DNA from: DATEDA01 sp035286595 | Lineage (GTDB): Bacteria > Pseudomonadota > Gammaproteobacteria > Burkholderiales > SG8-39 | Assembly (NCBI GenBank): GCA_035286595.1 | Contig: DATEDA010000062.1 | Location: forward strand, 1-40,142 | DNA length: 40,142 nucleotides | Direction of reading: 5' to 3' | Made by a program: the position numbers and the translations under genes | Part shown: piece after piece, positions 24,427 to 32,823 of the stretch | Layout: every line of letters begins with the position of its first letter | Position numbering within the stretch: the stretch's first letter is position 1 | The notes under the pieces: model-generated | The model's input: the letters and a program-made list of their open reading frames with translations, nothing else | Told to the model about the DNA's origin: nothing | Database searches by the model: none

Positions 24427-25614
24427 TCAAATCACGCCGGCGCGTCGCAACGCCCGGATGCGCGCGCCGTCGTAGCCGAGCTCCGCGAGCAGCGTCTCGG
24501 TCTGCTCGCCGAGCGCCGGCGCGGGCCGCGCCGGCGCCTCATCGCCCGGGCAGCGCACCGGCGGCGCGACCATGCGATAGGTCCCTCGGGTCGGGTGCGG
24601 CAGCGTCTGAAGCCGGCCGTGCTCAGTGACGAACGGGTTCTCGAGCGCCTGCGCGAGATCGTAGATGGGCGCCGCCGGAACCGCGCCGGCGAAGTGCGCG
24701 AGCCACTCCTCGGTCGTGCGCCGACCGAGCTCCGCGTCGAGCAGCTCGGTCAGGAGGTCGCGGTGCTGCAGCCGCTCGGCGAACCGGCGAAAGCGCGCGT
24801 CCTCGATCCATTCCCGGCGTCCGAGCTTCTCGCACAGCGCCGGCCAGAACTTCTCCTTGTTGCACATCAGGTAGATCCAGCCGTCGCGCGTGCGGTAGAG
24901 CTGGCACGGCGTCAGCGACGGGTGGGCCGAGCGCGGCAGGCGCGTGGCGGCGAAGCCCTTGTTGAGGTACCAGGTGGCGAGGTAGCAGGTGTTGGTGAGG
25001 GCCATGTCGAACAGGCTGACGTCGACGTCGCGCCCTACGCCGCTCGCGCGCGCCCCGGTGAGCGCCGCGAGCAGCGCGTACGCGAGCCCGAGCCCGGACA
25101 TCAGATCGACGATCGAGAGTCCGAAACGCGCCGGCGGCGCGCCGGGCTCGCCGGTCAGCGAGAAGTAGCCCGCTTCGGCCTGCATGAGGTAGTCGAATCC
25201 CGGCCAGGCGGCGCGCGGGCCGGTGCGCCCGTAGGCGCTCAGGTGCGCGCACACGATCTTCGGGTTGTGCGCCTTCAGGTGCGCGTAGACGAGCCCGAGC
25301 TTCTCCGGCACGTCCCCGCGCAGGTTCGACGCGACCGCATCGGCGGTGCGCACGAGATCGTGGAACACCGCCTGCCCCTCCGGCCGGCCGAGATCGAGCG
25401 TGAGGCTCTTCTTGTTGCGGTTGAAGCTGTGGAAGAAGAGGCTGTCCCCCGGCGCGAAGAAGTGCGGGCCGACGGCGCGCGCCATGTCGCCGCCGTCCGC
25501 CGGGTTCTCGACCTTGATCACCTCGGCGCCCTGGTCGGCGAGGAACATGGTGCCGAAGGGTCCCGCCCCGTACTGCTCGACCGCCAGCACGCGCACGCCG
25601 TTCAGGGGCAGCAT
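24427..25614 (-). CDS. Class III (CaiB/BaiF) CoA transferase
   Basis: A 395-residue cytoplasmic enzyme that moves CoA between carboxylic acids. The start NGVRVLAVEQYGAGPFGTMF and ADQGAEVIKVENP are family hallmarks, and Asp170 in LSIVDLMSGLGLAYA is the residue that forms the covalent acyl anhydride. KEKFWPALCEKLGRREWIED is the usual mid-region motif. It is ten bases downstream of an acyl-CoA dehydrogenase gene, so it probably activates the acid that the dehydrogenase oxidises. The acid is not identifiable. Confidence 0.93.
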   Translation of the reverse strand: MLPLNGVRVLAVEQYGAGPFGTMFLADQGAEVIKVENPADGGDMARAVGPHFFAPGDSLFFHSFNRNKKSLTLDLGRPEGQAVFHDLVRTADAVASNLRGDVPEKLGLVYAHLKAHNPKIVCAHLSAYGRTGPRAAWPGFDYLMQAEAGYFSLTGEPGAPPARFGLSIVDLMSGLGLAYALLAALTGARASGVGRDVDVSLFDMALTNTCYLATWYLNKGFAATRLPRSAHPSLTPCQLYRTRDGWIYLMCNKEKFWPALCEKLGRREWIEDARFRRFAERLQHRDLLTELLDAELGRRTTEEWLAHFAGAVPAAPIYDLAQALENPFVTEHGRLQTLPHPTRGTYRMVAPPVRCPGDEAPARPAPALGEQTETLLAELGYDGARIRALRRAGVI

Positions 25615-25624
25615 TGCGGAGCCT

Positions 25625-26794
25625 TCAGGCAGGGTGGCGCTTGACGAGCTGGCGCGCGATGACGATCCGCTGCAGCTCGTTCGTGCCCTCGCCGATCGCG
25701 AGCAGCGGCGCGTCGCGGTAGTAGCGCTCGATGTTGAACTCCTTGGAGTAGCCGTAGGCGCCGTGAATGCGCATCGCCTCGAGGCTGTTCTCGAGCGCCG
25801 CCTCGGTGGCGTACAGCTTCGCCATTCCGGCTTCGAGATCGCTCCGTCGGCCCTCGTCGTAGGCGCGCGCGGCGGACTCGGTGAGCAGCCGCGCGGCCTC
25901 GACCCGGGTCTCCATGTCGGCGAGCTTGATCTGGATCGCCTGATGCTCCGCGATCGGCTTGCCGAAGGTCTTGCGCACCTGCGCGTAGCGCAGCGACTCC
26001 TCGAGGCACACGCGGGCGAGGCCGACGCCGCGCGCTGCGACGTTGATGCGCCCGAGCTCGAGCCCGCTCAGGATCTGCTGCAGGCCCCGGCCCTCCTCAC
26101 CGCTGATGAGGTTGGCGGCCGGCACGCGGCAGTCCTCGAACACGATCTCCCCCGTGTCGATCCCGCGGTAGCCGAGCTTCTCGAGCTTGCGGACGACCTT
26201 GAAGCCAGGTCCCTTCTCGACGAGCAGCAGGCTCATGCCCCGGTGCTGCGGCTCGGCGCGCGGATCGGTCTTCACCAGCACCGCGAGGATCTGACCCTCG
26301 ACGCTGTTGGTGATCCAGGTCTTGGCGCCGTTGACGACGTAGTGATCGCCCTCGCGCCGGGCCCGGGTCCGGATCGCTTGCAGGTCGGTGCCGCAGTCGG
26401 GCTCGGTGAGCGCGACGCCGCCGCGCAGCTCGCCGCTCGCGAAGCGCGGGAGATAGCGCCGCTTCTGCTCCTCGGTGCCGGAGCGCTGCACCGCCGCTGC
26501 CATGATGAGGTGCGAGTTGAAGAGCCCCGCGACCGACATCCAGACGGCGGAGACGCGTTCGACGATCCGCGCGTAGGTCAGGGCAGAGAGCCCGAGCCCG
26601 CCGTATTCCGGCGGGATGACCGCACCGAACAGCCCGAACGCCTTGAGCTTCTCGACGATCTCCCGCGGGTAGGTGTCGGCCGCCTCGAGCGCGTGCGCGT
26701 GCGGCCGGACGTCGCGCTCGAGGAACCGATCGACGCTGTCGAGGATCAGCGACTCCTCGCGCAGACGGTCGTCGGGGTTCGCAGCCACGTCCAT
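25625..26794 (-). CDS. Acyl-CoA dehydrogenase
   Basis: A 389-residue flavoenzyme with all-helical N domain, beta middle domain and helical C domain. Signature 1 is seen as GVALTEPDCGTDLQAIRT, signature 2 as QVRKTFGKPIAEHQAIQIKLADME (first twenty residues decisive), and the catalytic glutamate lies in LAIGEGTNELQRI near the C-terminus, at the position used by short- and medium-chain members. It makes an alpha-beta double bond in an acyl-CoA and passes electrons to ETF. The gene lies between MmgE/PrpD and CoA transferase genes with gaps of 24 and 10 bases, an operon. Confidence 0.93.
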   Translation of the reverse strand: MDVAANPDDRLREESLILDSVDRFLERDVRPHAHALEAADTYPREIVEKLKAFGLFGAVIPPEYGGLGLSALTYARIVERVSAVWMSVAGLFNSHLIMAAAVQRSGTEEQKRRYLPRFASGELRGGVALTEPDCGTDLQAIRTRARREGDHYVVNGAKTWITNSVEGQILAVLVKTDPRAEPQHRGMSLLLVEKGPGFKVVRKLEKLGYRGIDTGEIVFEDCRVPAANLISGEEGRGLQQILSGLELGRINVAARGVGLARVCLEESLRYAQVRKTFGKPIAEHQAIQIKLADMETRVEAARLLTESAARAYDEGRRSDLEAGMAKLYATEAALENSLEAMRIHGAYGYSKEFNIERYYRDAPLLAIGEGTNELQRIVIARQLVKRHPA

Positions 26795-26818
26795 GTCAGT
26801 AGTCCGCGACGTCCGCGC

Positions 26819-28234
26819 TCAGGCACCGGCCGAGGCGAGCCGGCGTGCGTCGGTCTGCTCCGGACGCGTCAACCGCAGCACGGCCCCGAGATCCCTCGCC
26901 TGGTCGAGGGCGAGCAACGCCCGCGCGAACTCGTCGCACCGGCGCTCGGAGAGGTAAGGGCCGACGAGACCGTCGAACTTCGAGCGCAGCTCCGCGGCGG
27001 TGACGAAGTTCTCCGGCTCCCCCTTCGCCACGCGCACGAACTTCTCGAGGGTCTCGCCGTGCGTCCGCACGCGCACGCCGCCGCTCATATAGCGCGGAAA
27101 CTCGCCCTCCGCCGCGGGATCCACTACGGTGCGGATGCGCTTGCAGAGCGCGAGCGTCTGCGGGTCGCGGATGTGGCGGGCGTAGTGGTCCCACTGCATC
27201 GCGCCTTCCCGCAGCGCGACCGCCGCCACGAACGGCATCGAGAACTGCCCGTCGACCAAATTCTTCGGCTGCTGCTTGTCGACTTCCGGATCGCCGATGA
27301 TCTTCCAGCCGGTCCGGGGCAGGCCGATCTCGACCGCCTCGACATCTTCCCACTCGAGACCGTGCGCGGCGCGCAGCTCGAGCAGCGCGTCGATCGCCGC
27401 GTGGCTGTAGCGGCACGCCGGATAGGGTTTGATCGCGATCGCCATGGTCTCCCAGACGCGGCCGAGGCCGGCCACGGCGTTCGCGACGACCGGATTCGGC
27501 GCATAGGACCGGAGGAACCCCGCTTTGCCTTCGAGCGCATCGACGGCGCCGTGAAAGCCCTCGCGGGCGAGGCTCGCGGCGATGAGGCCGCTCATGGCGG
27601 CGTAGCCGACGTGCAGGCGCTTGGTCCAGGCCCCGTCGACGAGGAACTGCATCGAGCCCGCCGCCTGGCTCAGGGCGATGCCGAACGCGTGGGCGATCGC
27701 GTCGGCCGACAGCCCGAACACGCGCCCCGCGGCCGCCGCGGCGCCGAAGACGCCGCAGGTCGCGGTCGGGTGAAAGCCGCGATCGTAGTGGTCCTTCGGG
27801 ACGAGCGCGAGGCTCAGGCGAATCTGCACCTCGTAGCCCGCGACGATCCCGGCGATCAGGTCGCGCCCGCTCGCGCCCGCCATCTCGGCCGCGGCGAGCG
27901 CCGCCGGCACGATCGGCGCGCTCGGATGGATCGACCCGCGCGCGTGGGTGTCGTCGAAGTCGAGCGAATGGGCGAGCGTCCCGTTCACGAGCGCTGCCGC
28001 GGGCGGGCTGTAACCGCGCTGGTCGCCGATGACGGCAGCGTTGCCCTGCCCGAGCCCGAGCCGCTCGACCGCAGCCAGCAGGGCCGGCGTGGACTCGGCC
28101 TCGTGGCGCGCGCGCAGGGCAATGCCGACCATGTCCGTCACGAGCCACGTGGCGCGGCTGCGAACCTCCGCGGGGAGCACGTCGTAAGAAATCCTGGCGA
28201 CGAAATCGGCAAGCTCGCGTGTGATCGCCGTCAT
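26819..28234 (-). CDS. MmgE/PrpD family protein
   Basis: A 471-residue member of the family that includes 2-methylcitrate dehydratase and cis-aconitate decarboxylase. Family landmarks are VNGTLAHSLDFDDTH, GSIHPSAPIVPAALAAAE, FHPTATCGVFGAAAAAGRVF and IKPYPACRYSHAAIDALLEL. The frame is open to an ATG at 28300, but AGGGGAGG just before ATG 28234 identifies the start used. It is first in the operon with acyl-CoA dehydrogenase, CoA transferase and a PYROXD2-like protein. No methylcitrate synthase or aconitase lies nearby, so a propionate-cycle role is not supported by context; dehydration or decarboxylation of another polycarboxylic acid is more likely. Confidence 0.9.
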   Translation of the reverse strand: MTAITRELADFVARISYDVLPAEVRSRATWLVTDMVGIALRARHEAESTPALLAAVERLGLGQGNAAVIGDQRGYSPPAAALVNGTLAHSLDFDDTHARGSIHPSAPIVPAALAAAEMAGASGRDLIAGIVAGYEVQIRLSLALVPKDHYDRGFHPTATCGVFGAAAAAGRVFGLSADAIAHAFGIALSQAAGSMQFLVDGAWTKRLHVGYAAMSGLIAASLAREGFHGAVDALEGKAGFLRSYAPNPVVANAVAGLGRVWETMAIAIKPYPACRYSHAAIDALLELRAAHGLEWEDVEAVEIGLPRTGWKIIGDPEVDKQQPKNLVDGQFSMPFVAAVALREGAMQWDHYARHIRDPQTLALCKRIRTVVDPAAEGEFPRYMSGGVRVRTHGETLEKFVRVAKGEPENFVTAAELRSKFDGLVGPYLSERRCDEFARALLALDQARDLGAVLRLTRPEQTDARRLASAGA

Positions 28235-28356
28235 GTGGCCTCCCCTGAATCGGTGCGGGTAGGCGGCCATGATAGAGAGCCTCGCCGCGGTCAGCAACAC
28301 GCGCCGGGAGAGGCGTGCGTTCGACGCGCTGGCGCCGAACGCCGGACGCTACGGGG

Positions 28357-28596
28357 CTACGCCCGCGATGTTTCGCCCACCGTGGGCGCGCGGCCGCGGT
28401 TGCCCATGCGATCGTGCAGCTCGCGGATCGTCCGCGACGCGGTAGTGACGAACGCGAACGGCAGCACGGCGTGCACGAGGCAGGCGAGACCGCCGAGCAT
28501 CATGCGCAGGCCGAAGCCGGTCGCGACGACGAAGTGGCCCCCGTAGGTCTCGCCCACCGCCTCGGGGTGAGCGGTGAACAACCGCGCGATGCCCAT
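28357..28596 (-). CDS. Small membrane protein, DUF6356-like
   Basis: A 79-residue protein beginning MGIARLFTAHPEAVGETYGG, followed by a hydrophobic stretch (about 25-52: GLRMMLGGLACLVHAVLPFAF) and a basic helix ending in ELHDRMGNRG. That pattern matches the short DUF6356 family as I remember it; the function is unknown. A GGAGGAGGA directly upstream selects ATG 28596 over the ATG at 28620. It stands alone between the PrpD operon and the divergent alcohol dehydrogenase gene. Confidence 0.75.
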   Translation of the reverse strand: MGIARLFTAHPEAVGETYGGHFVVATGFGLRMMLGGLACLVHAVLPFAFVTTASRTIRELHDRMGNRGRAPTVGETSRA

Positions 28597-28600
28597 CGAT

Positions 28601-28609
28601 TCCTCCTCC
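28601..28609 (-). promoter_or_regulatory. Shine-Dalgarno sequence fixing the DUF6356-like start
   Basis: Read on the minus strand, GGAGGAGGA ends four bases before ATG 28596 (ATCG between). The alternative ATG 28620 has no comparable site. Confidence 0.65.
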
Positions 28610-28750
28610 AGCTGACTCATCGAGGCGAAGTCTAGGCACCGCGAGCGGCGGGAGCGCTGGCGTTTGTCTCACCGCCGGGTCGTTTCCTTGGGGAATATTC
28701 ACCGGCGGGCCCGGTGCTCTATGCTTCGCGTCATCGCCAGGGAGGATCCC

Positions 28751-29857
28751 GTGAGAGTCACTGCCGCAGTCATGCCCGAGCGCTCGGGCCGCTGGTCGCT
28801 GGAGGAGCTGGAGCTCGCCGACCCGGGGCCGCACGAGGTGCTCGTCCGGGTCGTCGCGAGCGGGATCTGCCAGACCGACGTCCACGCCCGCGACGGCTAC
28901 TTTCCGGTGCCGTGGCCGGCGGTCTATGGCCACGAGGGGACCGGCGTCGTCGAGCGGGTCGGCGCGGCGGTCAAGGCGGTCGGTCCCGGAGACCACGTGA
29001 TCATGGCGAGCCCAGCGTGCGGCGAGTGCACGAACTGCCGCGAGGGCTACGAGGCGTACTGCGTCCGCAGCCGGGAGATCAAGCTCTGTGGTCTGCGAAT
29101 GGACGGCTCGATCGCGCTGCGCCGCGGCGAGACCCCGGTGCATGGCTCCTTCTTCCAGCAGTCCTCCTTCTCCACCGTGGCGCTGGCCACCGAGACCAAC
29201 GTCATCAAGGTCGCGCCCGATGCGCCGCTCGACATCCTGGCCGCTTTTCCCTGCGGCGTGAACACCGGCGCCGGGGCGGTCATGAACGTCTTGCAGCCGC
29301 GGCCCGGCGACTCGTTCGCGGTCTTCGGCGCGGGGACCGTCGGCCTGGCCGGGCTGATGGCCGCAAAGCTCCGCGGCTGCGACCCAATCATCGCGGTCGA
29401 CGTCTTCGACAACCGGCTCGCGCTGGCGCGCGAGCTCGGCGCGACACATGTCGTCAACGCCACGCGGCCCGACGTCGCGGCGGAAGTGCGCCGCGTCGCC
29501 GGAGGCCGCGGAGTGAGGTTCAGCCTGGAGGCTGCGGGCGTGCCCACGGCCTTGCGTGCCGCGGTGGACGCGCTCGCGCCGCGCGGGGTCTGCTGCCTGG
29601 TCGGCAGTGCGCGTGCGGGAGTCGACGCTCCGCTGGAGATGGGCACCTTGCAGCAGGGCCGCGTCGTGCGCGGCTGCATCCAGGGCGAGAGCGTCGTCAG
29701 GGAGTTCCTGCCGGAGCTCGTCGCGCTCTACCGCGCCGGGCAGCTGCCGGTCGATCGCCTGGTGCGCCGCTACGAGTTCGCGGCGATCAACGAGGCGGTA
29801 GCCGACATGCTGAGCGGAGCGACGATCAAGGCGGTGCTCAGCATCGGTCGCGCGTAA
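28751..29857 (+). CDS. Zinc-dependent alcohol dehydrogenase (class III/aryl-alcohol type)
   Basis: A 368-residue medium-chain dehydrogenase. Catalytic zinc ligands are Cys40 (SGICQTDVH) and His61 with Glu62 (GHEGTG), plus the cysteine of AAFPCGVNTGAG; the structural zinc is held by Cys90, Cys93, Cys96 and Cys104 (CGECTNCREGYEAYC). The coenzyme site reads FAVFGAGTVGLAGLMAAKL with the acidic residue in IIAVDVFDNR, indicating NAD rather than NADP. The closest family pattern is the benzyl/aryl-alcohol and zinc ADH group. GGAGGA at 28741-28746 selects a GTG start at 28751; an upstream in-frame start at 28664 is unsupported. A TATGCT at 28720-28725 could be a -10, without a convincing -35. Confidence 0.92.
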   Translation: MRVTAAVMPERSGRWSLEELELADPGPHEVLVRVVASGICQTDVHARDGYFPVPWPAVYGHEGTGVVERVGAAVKAVGPGDHVIMASPACGECTNCREGYEAYCVRSREIKLCGLRMDGSIALRRGETPVHGSFFQQSSFSTVALATETNVIKVAPDAPLDILAAFPCGVNTGAGAVMNVLQPRPGDSFAVFGAGTVGLAGLMAAKLRGCDPIIAVDVFDNRLALARELGATHVVNATRPDVAAEVRRVAGGRGVRFSLEAAGVPTALRAAVDALAPRGVCCLVGSARAGVDAPLEMGTLQQGRVVRGCIQGESVVREFLPELVALYRAGQLPVDRLVRRYEFAAINEAVADMLSGATIKAVLSIGRA

Positions 29858-29878
29858 GACGCTAAGGAGGGTGCGAGG

Positions 29879-31195
29879 TCACGCCGGAGGCAGACCCTGT
29901 CCGGCGATCGCGTTGAGCTCCGCACGGAGCTGATCCAGGAGCGTGCCGGCGTCGGCCGCGGACAGGGCCGCTTCCCGCGCGACCAGGCAGAGATTCAGCT
30001 GGTCATCGAGCGTTGCCGCTGCGACTACCAGCGGCATGGCGGGGCCGGGAGGGGAAACCAGGTAGTACTCGCGAATGTGCTGGCCGGCATGGCCGAACCA
30101 TTCGGTGCTCGCTCTGACATTGCTCACGCTTCCCGAAATTCGATACACCTTCTCGTACCACTGCCCGTCGTGCCGAATCGAGCCCCATCGGCTCATCAGT
30201 GCGAGCAAGCTGTACCCCAGCTGGGAAGCGGCAGCGCGTTGGGCGATTTTCTCCGCGCGTGTCTGGACCGTGATCTGGCGCAGAAGCGCCGGCAACGCAG
30301 CATCCGGTCGACGGAGCAGGGTGACCCAGTGCCCGAGGAAGACACCGAAGGACTGCGCGAGCGCCTCGGGTGCGGCCGACCGTAGACTCACCGCCGCGCC
30401 GAGCGCCAGGTTGCGCTTGGAGGCATGCGCCCGCGCCTGCGCGGTCGCTCTCGCCAGGACCTTGCCCAGGGCGGCAAGAATGAGATCGTTCACGGTCACC
30501 CCGCGAGATCGGCACAGGGTCCCAAGCTGTCTGGCGAGGCCGGTGGGCAGCGATGCCAGATGAACGTTAGTGCCCTCACCCCGAGCCTTCACTTCCTTGA
30601 AGCGATAGGCCTTACGGACGGCCAGGCGAAGCCGGATGATCCGACCCAAGGCGGCGATCAGGCTCAAGTAGCGATGGCGAGACCCGAGTGCGCGTGGCAG
30701 CACCGTGAGGGGGCGCGCGTCGTCGGGGTGCGGAGTCCCGTAGTACTGGTTGAGCACGCGGCGGAGCAACAGCCGCATGGACATCTCGTCAGCCGCAAGA
30801 TGATGCCAGACGGTGATGAGAAGAGATGAACCGGTGCCAGGGTCTTCCAGAATCGACCAGCGAATGGGGTGGTGCGGCCCGTCCGGAAACGTGGCGTTGA
30901 GGGATTCGGTCAGCGCTCTTCGCAAGGTGTCGGCGGGAGAGTCGCCGGGCACGATGACTTCGAGCTGGATCGACCCGGCGCGGTCGTAGCCGTAACGGCG
31001 TCGGTGGCGATCGAGAACCAGCGTCCCGACTCCGGCCTGCTGGCAGGCGGTCTGAATGGCCGCTTCCAGTGCCGGGACGTCAGCCCTTCCGTCGAGGCGC
31101 ACCACCTGGCCCGCGTTGTACGGATGCGCGGTCTCCCAGCAGGCCATGACCTCCTGGAACGGGTTCAGGCGGGCGAACTCGCGCGGTCCCTCCAT
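29879..31195 (-). CDS. Stand-alone condensation-domain (acyltransferase) protein
   Basis: A 438-residue protein of the chloramphenicol-acetyltransferase-like fold used by NRPS condensation domains, PapA and WS/DGAT acyltransferases. The catalytic motif is WHHLAADEMS: His131, His132 and Asp136 fit HHxxxD, but the glycine normally after Asp is Glu137. Family context in the C-terminal half includes VTVNDLILAALGKVLARA and ISGSVSNVRASTEWFG, the latter resembling the DFGWG-like region only loosely. No carrier-protein or adenylation domain is attached or nearby. The ORF could begin at TTG 31198, but ATG 31195 is preferred. The gene is third in the kinase-flavoprotein operon. By eye its GC is lower than its neighbours. 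Confidence 0.82.
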   Translation of the reverse strand: MEGPREFARLNPFQEVMACWETAHPYNAGQVVRLDGRADVPALEAAIQTACQQAGVGTLVLDRHRRRYGYDRAGSIQLEVIVPGDSPADTLRRALTESLNATFPDGPHHPIRWSILEDPGTGSSLLITVWHHLAADEMSMRLLLRRVLNQYYGTPHPDDARPLTVLPRALGSRHRYLSLIAALGRIIRLRLAVRKAYRFKEVKARGEGTNVHLASLPTGLARQLGTLCRSRGVTVNDLILAALGKVLARATAQARAHASKRNLALGAAVSLRSAAPEALAQSFGVFLGHWVTLLRRPDAALPALLRQITVQTRAEKIAQRAAASQLGYSLLALMSRWGSIRHDGQWYEKVYRISGSVSNVRASTEWFGHAGQHIREYYLVSPPGPAMPLVVAAATLDDQLNLCLVAREAALSAADAGTLLDQLRAELNAIAGQGLPPA

Positions 31196-31226
31196 CAAGT
31201 GAACCGTAGCACGGGGCGGCGGCGGC

Positions 31227-32807
31227 TCACGCTCCCTCCCGCAGGATCGCGAGCGCCGCGTTCCGCCCGGGCGCGCCCATCACCCCGCCGCCCGGGTGCG
31301 TTCCCGAGCCGCACTGGTAGAGCCCGTCGATCGGCGTCCGGTACTTCGCCCAGCCGGGCACCGGGCGCAGGAAGAACATCTGCTGCAGCGTCAGCTCGCC
31401 CTGGAAGATGTTCCCCTCGCTCAGACCCACGCTGCGCTCGATGTCCGCCGGGGTGATCACCTGCCGGTGGAGGATCGCCGACTTGAGGTTCGGCGCGTAC
31501 TCGGCGAGCGTGTCGATGACGGCGTCGCCGAACGCCTCGCGCCGCGCGTCGGTCCAGCCGCCGTTCACGTTGTAGGGCGCGTACTGCGCGAAGATCGACA
31601 TTACGTGCTTGCCCGGCGGCGCCATGGCGGGGTCGATCATGGAGGGGATGACGATGTCCATGTACGGGCGGCGCGAGAACTCGCCGTACTTCGCGTCGTC
31701 GTAGGCGCGCTCGAGGTAGTCGACGCTCGGGCTGATGGAGATCGCGCCGCGCAAGTGCGGCCCGTTCCCCGGCAGGCAGGTGAAGTTCGGGAGCTCGCCC
31801 AGCGCGAGGTTCACCTTTGCGGAGGCGCCGCGGAACCTGAACCGGCGGATCCCGTCCACGAAGTCCCCGGGCAGATGCTGCTCCCCGACCAGGCCGAAGA
31901 ACGTTCGCCGCGGATCGGCGTTCGAGACCACGAGCTTCGCCCGCAACTCTTCGCCGCTCTCCAGCGCCACGCCGACGGCGCGGCCGTTCTCGATCAGCAC
32001 TCGCGTGACTGGCGCCTCGGTGCGAATCTCCGCGCCGAACCCGCGCGCCGCGGTTGCGATCGCCGCACTCACCGAACCGTTCCCGCCCTTGGCGAAGCCC
32101 CAGGCGCGGAACACGCCGTCGATCTCGCCCATGTAGTGATGCAGCAGCACGTAGGCGGTGCCGGGCGAGCGCGGCCCGAGGAGCGTGCCGATGATGCCGC
32201 TCGCCGACTTCGTCGCTTTGAGCGCCTCGGTCTCGAACCACTCGTCGAGGTAATCGGCCGAGCTCATGGTCAGCAGCTTGTGCAGGGCGTGGAACTGCGT
32301 TGCGCCGAGCCCACGGAAGTACCCGCCGAGGCGCGCGAGACCGGCGAGGTCGCGGGGCGCGAGCGACGCCGGGTCGGGCGGGATCATCCCGAGCAGCGGC
32401 TTCACCGCCCGCGACATCTGATGCATGAGCAGGCCGAACTCGTCGTAGGCCTCGGCGTCGCGCAGTGAGTGGCGGGCGAGCTCGCGCCGGCTCTGATCGT
32501 GATCGTTCCACTGGGCGAAGTAGTCGCCGTGCGGCAGCGGCGTCAGCGTGCTCTCGAGCGGCAGGATGTGCAGGCCGTGGCGCGGCAGGTCGAGATCGCG
32601 AATGATCTCGGGCCGCAGCAGGCTCACCACGTACGAGAAGACCGAGAACGTGAAGCCGGGAAAGATCTGCTCGCTCATCGCCGCGCCGCCGACCTGCTCG
32701 CGGCGCTCGAGCACGATGACGCGCTTTCCGGCACGCGCAAGATAGGCCGCGGCGACCAGCCCGTTGTGGCCGCCGCCGACCACGATCGCGTCGTAGGGGG
32801 TCGGCAT
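31227..32807 (-). CDS. PYROXD2/phytoene-desaturase-like FAD oxidoreductase, canonical
   Basis: A 526-residue flavoprotein. The FAD fingerprint is intact: DAIVVGGGHNGLVAAAYLAR followed by VIVLERREQVGGAAMSEQ. Later family motifs are YLERAYDDAKYGEFSRRPYM, VMSIFAQYAPYNVNGGWTD and the C-terminal GLYQCGSGTHPGGGVMGAPG. Bacterial members are assigned as desaturases or oxidases of long hydrophobic substrates; the true substrate here is unknown. ATG 32807 is preferred to the in-frame GTG 32816. The upstream kinase-like gene ends 16 bases before it and the condensation gene follows after 31 bases, so the three are very probably one transcript. Confidence 0.92.
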   Translation of the reverse strand: MPTPYDAIVVGGGHNGLVAAAYLARAGKRVIVLERREQVGGAAMSEQIFPGFTFSVFSYVVSLLRPEIIRDLDLPRHGLHILPLESTLTPLPHGDYFAQWNDHDQSRRELARHSLRDAEAYDEFGLLMHQMSRAVKPLLGMIPPDPASLAPRDLAGLARLGGYFRGLGATQFHALHKLLTMSSADYLDEWFETEALKATKSASGIIGTLLGPRSPGTAYVLLHHYMGEIDGVFRAWGFAKGGNGSVSAAIATAARGFGAEIRTEAPVTRVLIENGRAVGVALESGEELRAKLVVSNADPRRTFFGLVGEQHLPGDFVDGIRRFRFRGASAKVNLALGELPNFTCLPGNGPHLRGAISISPSVDYLERAYDDAKYGEFSRRPYMDIVIPSMIDPAMAPPGKHVMSIFAQYAPYNVNGGWTDARREAFGDAVIDTLAEYAPNLKSAILHRQVITPADIERSVGLSEGNIFQGELTLQQMFFLRPVPGWAKYRTPIDGLYQCGSGTHPGGGVMGAPGRNAALAILREGA

Positions 32808-32823
32808 TGTCAGCACCGATGGC

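Noticed and set aside
26819..28234. Naming the PrpD-like gene prpD
   Set aside because: No methylcitrate synthase, methylisocitrate lyase or PrpR regulator is nearby; the family is broad, so only the family name is used.
25346..28546. A 1066-codon plus-strand frame across the CoA transferase, dehydrogenase and PrpD genes
   Set aside because: It runs antisense to three genes with intact catalytic motifs and crosses their boundaries; a shadow.
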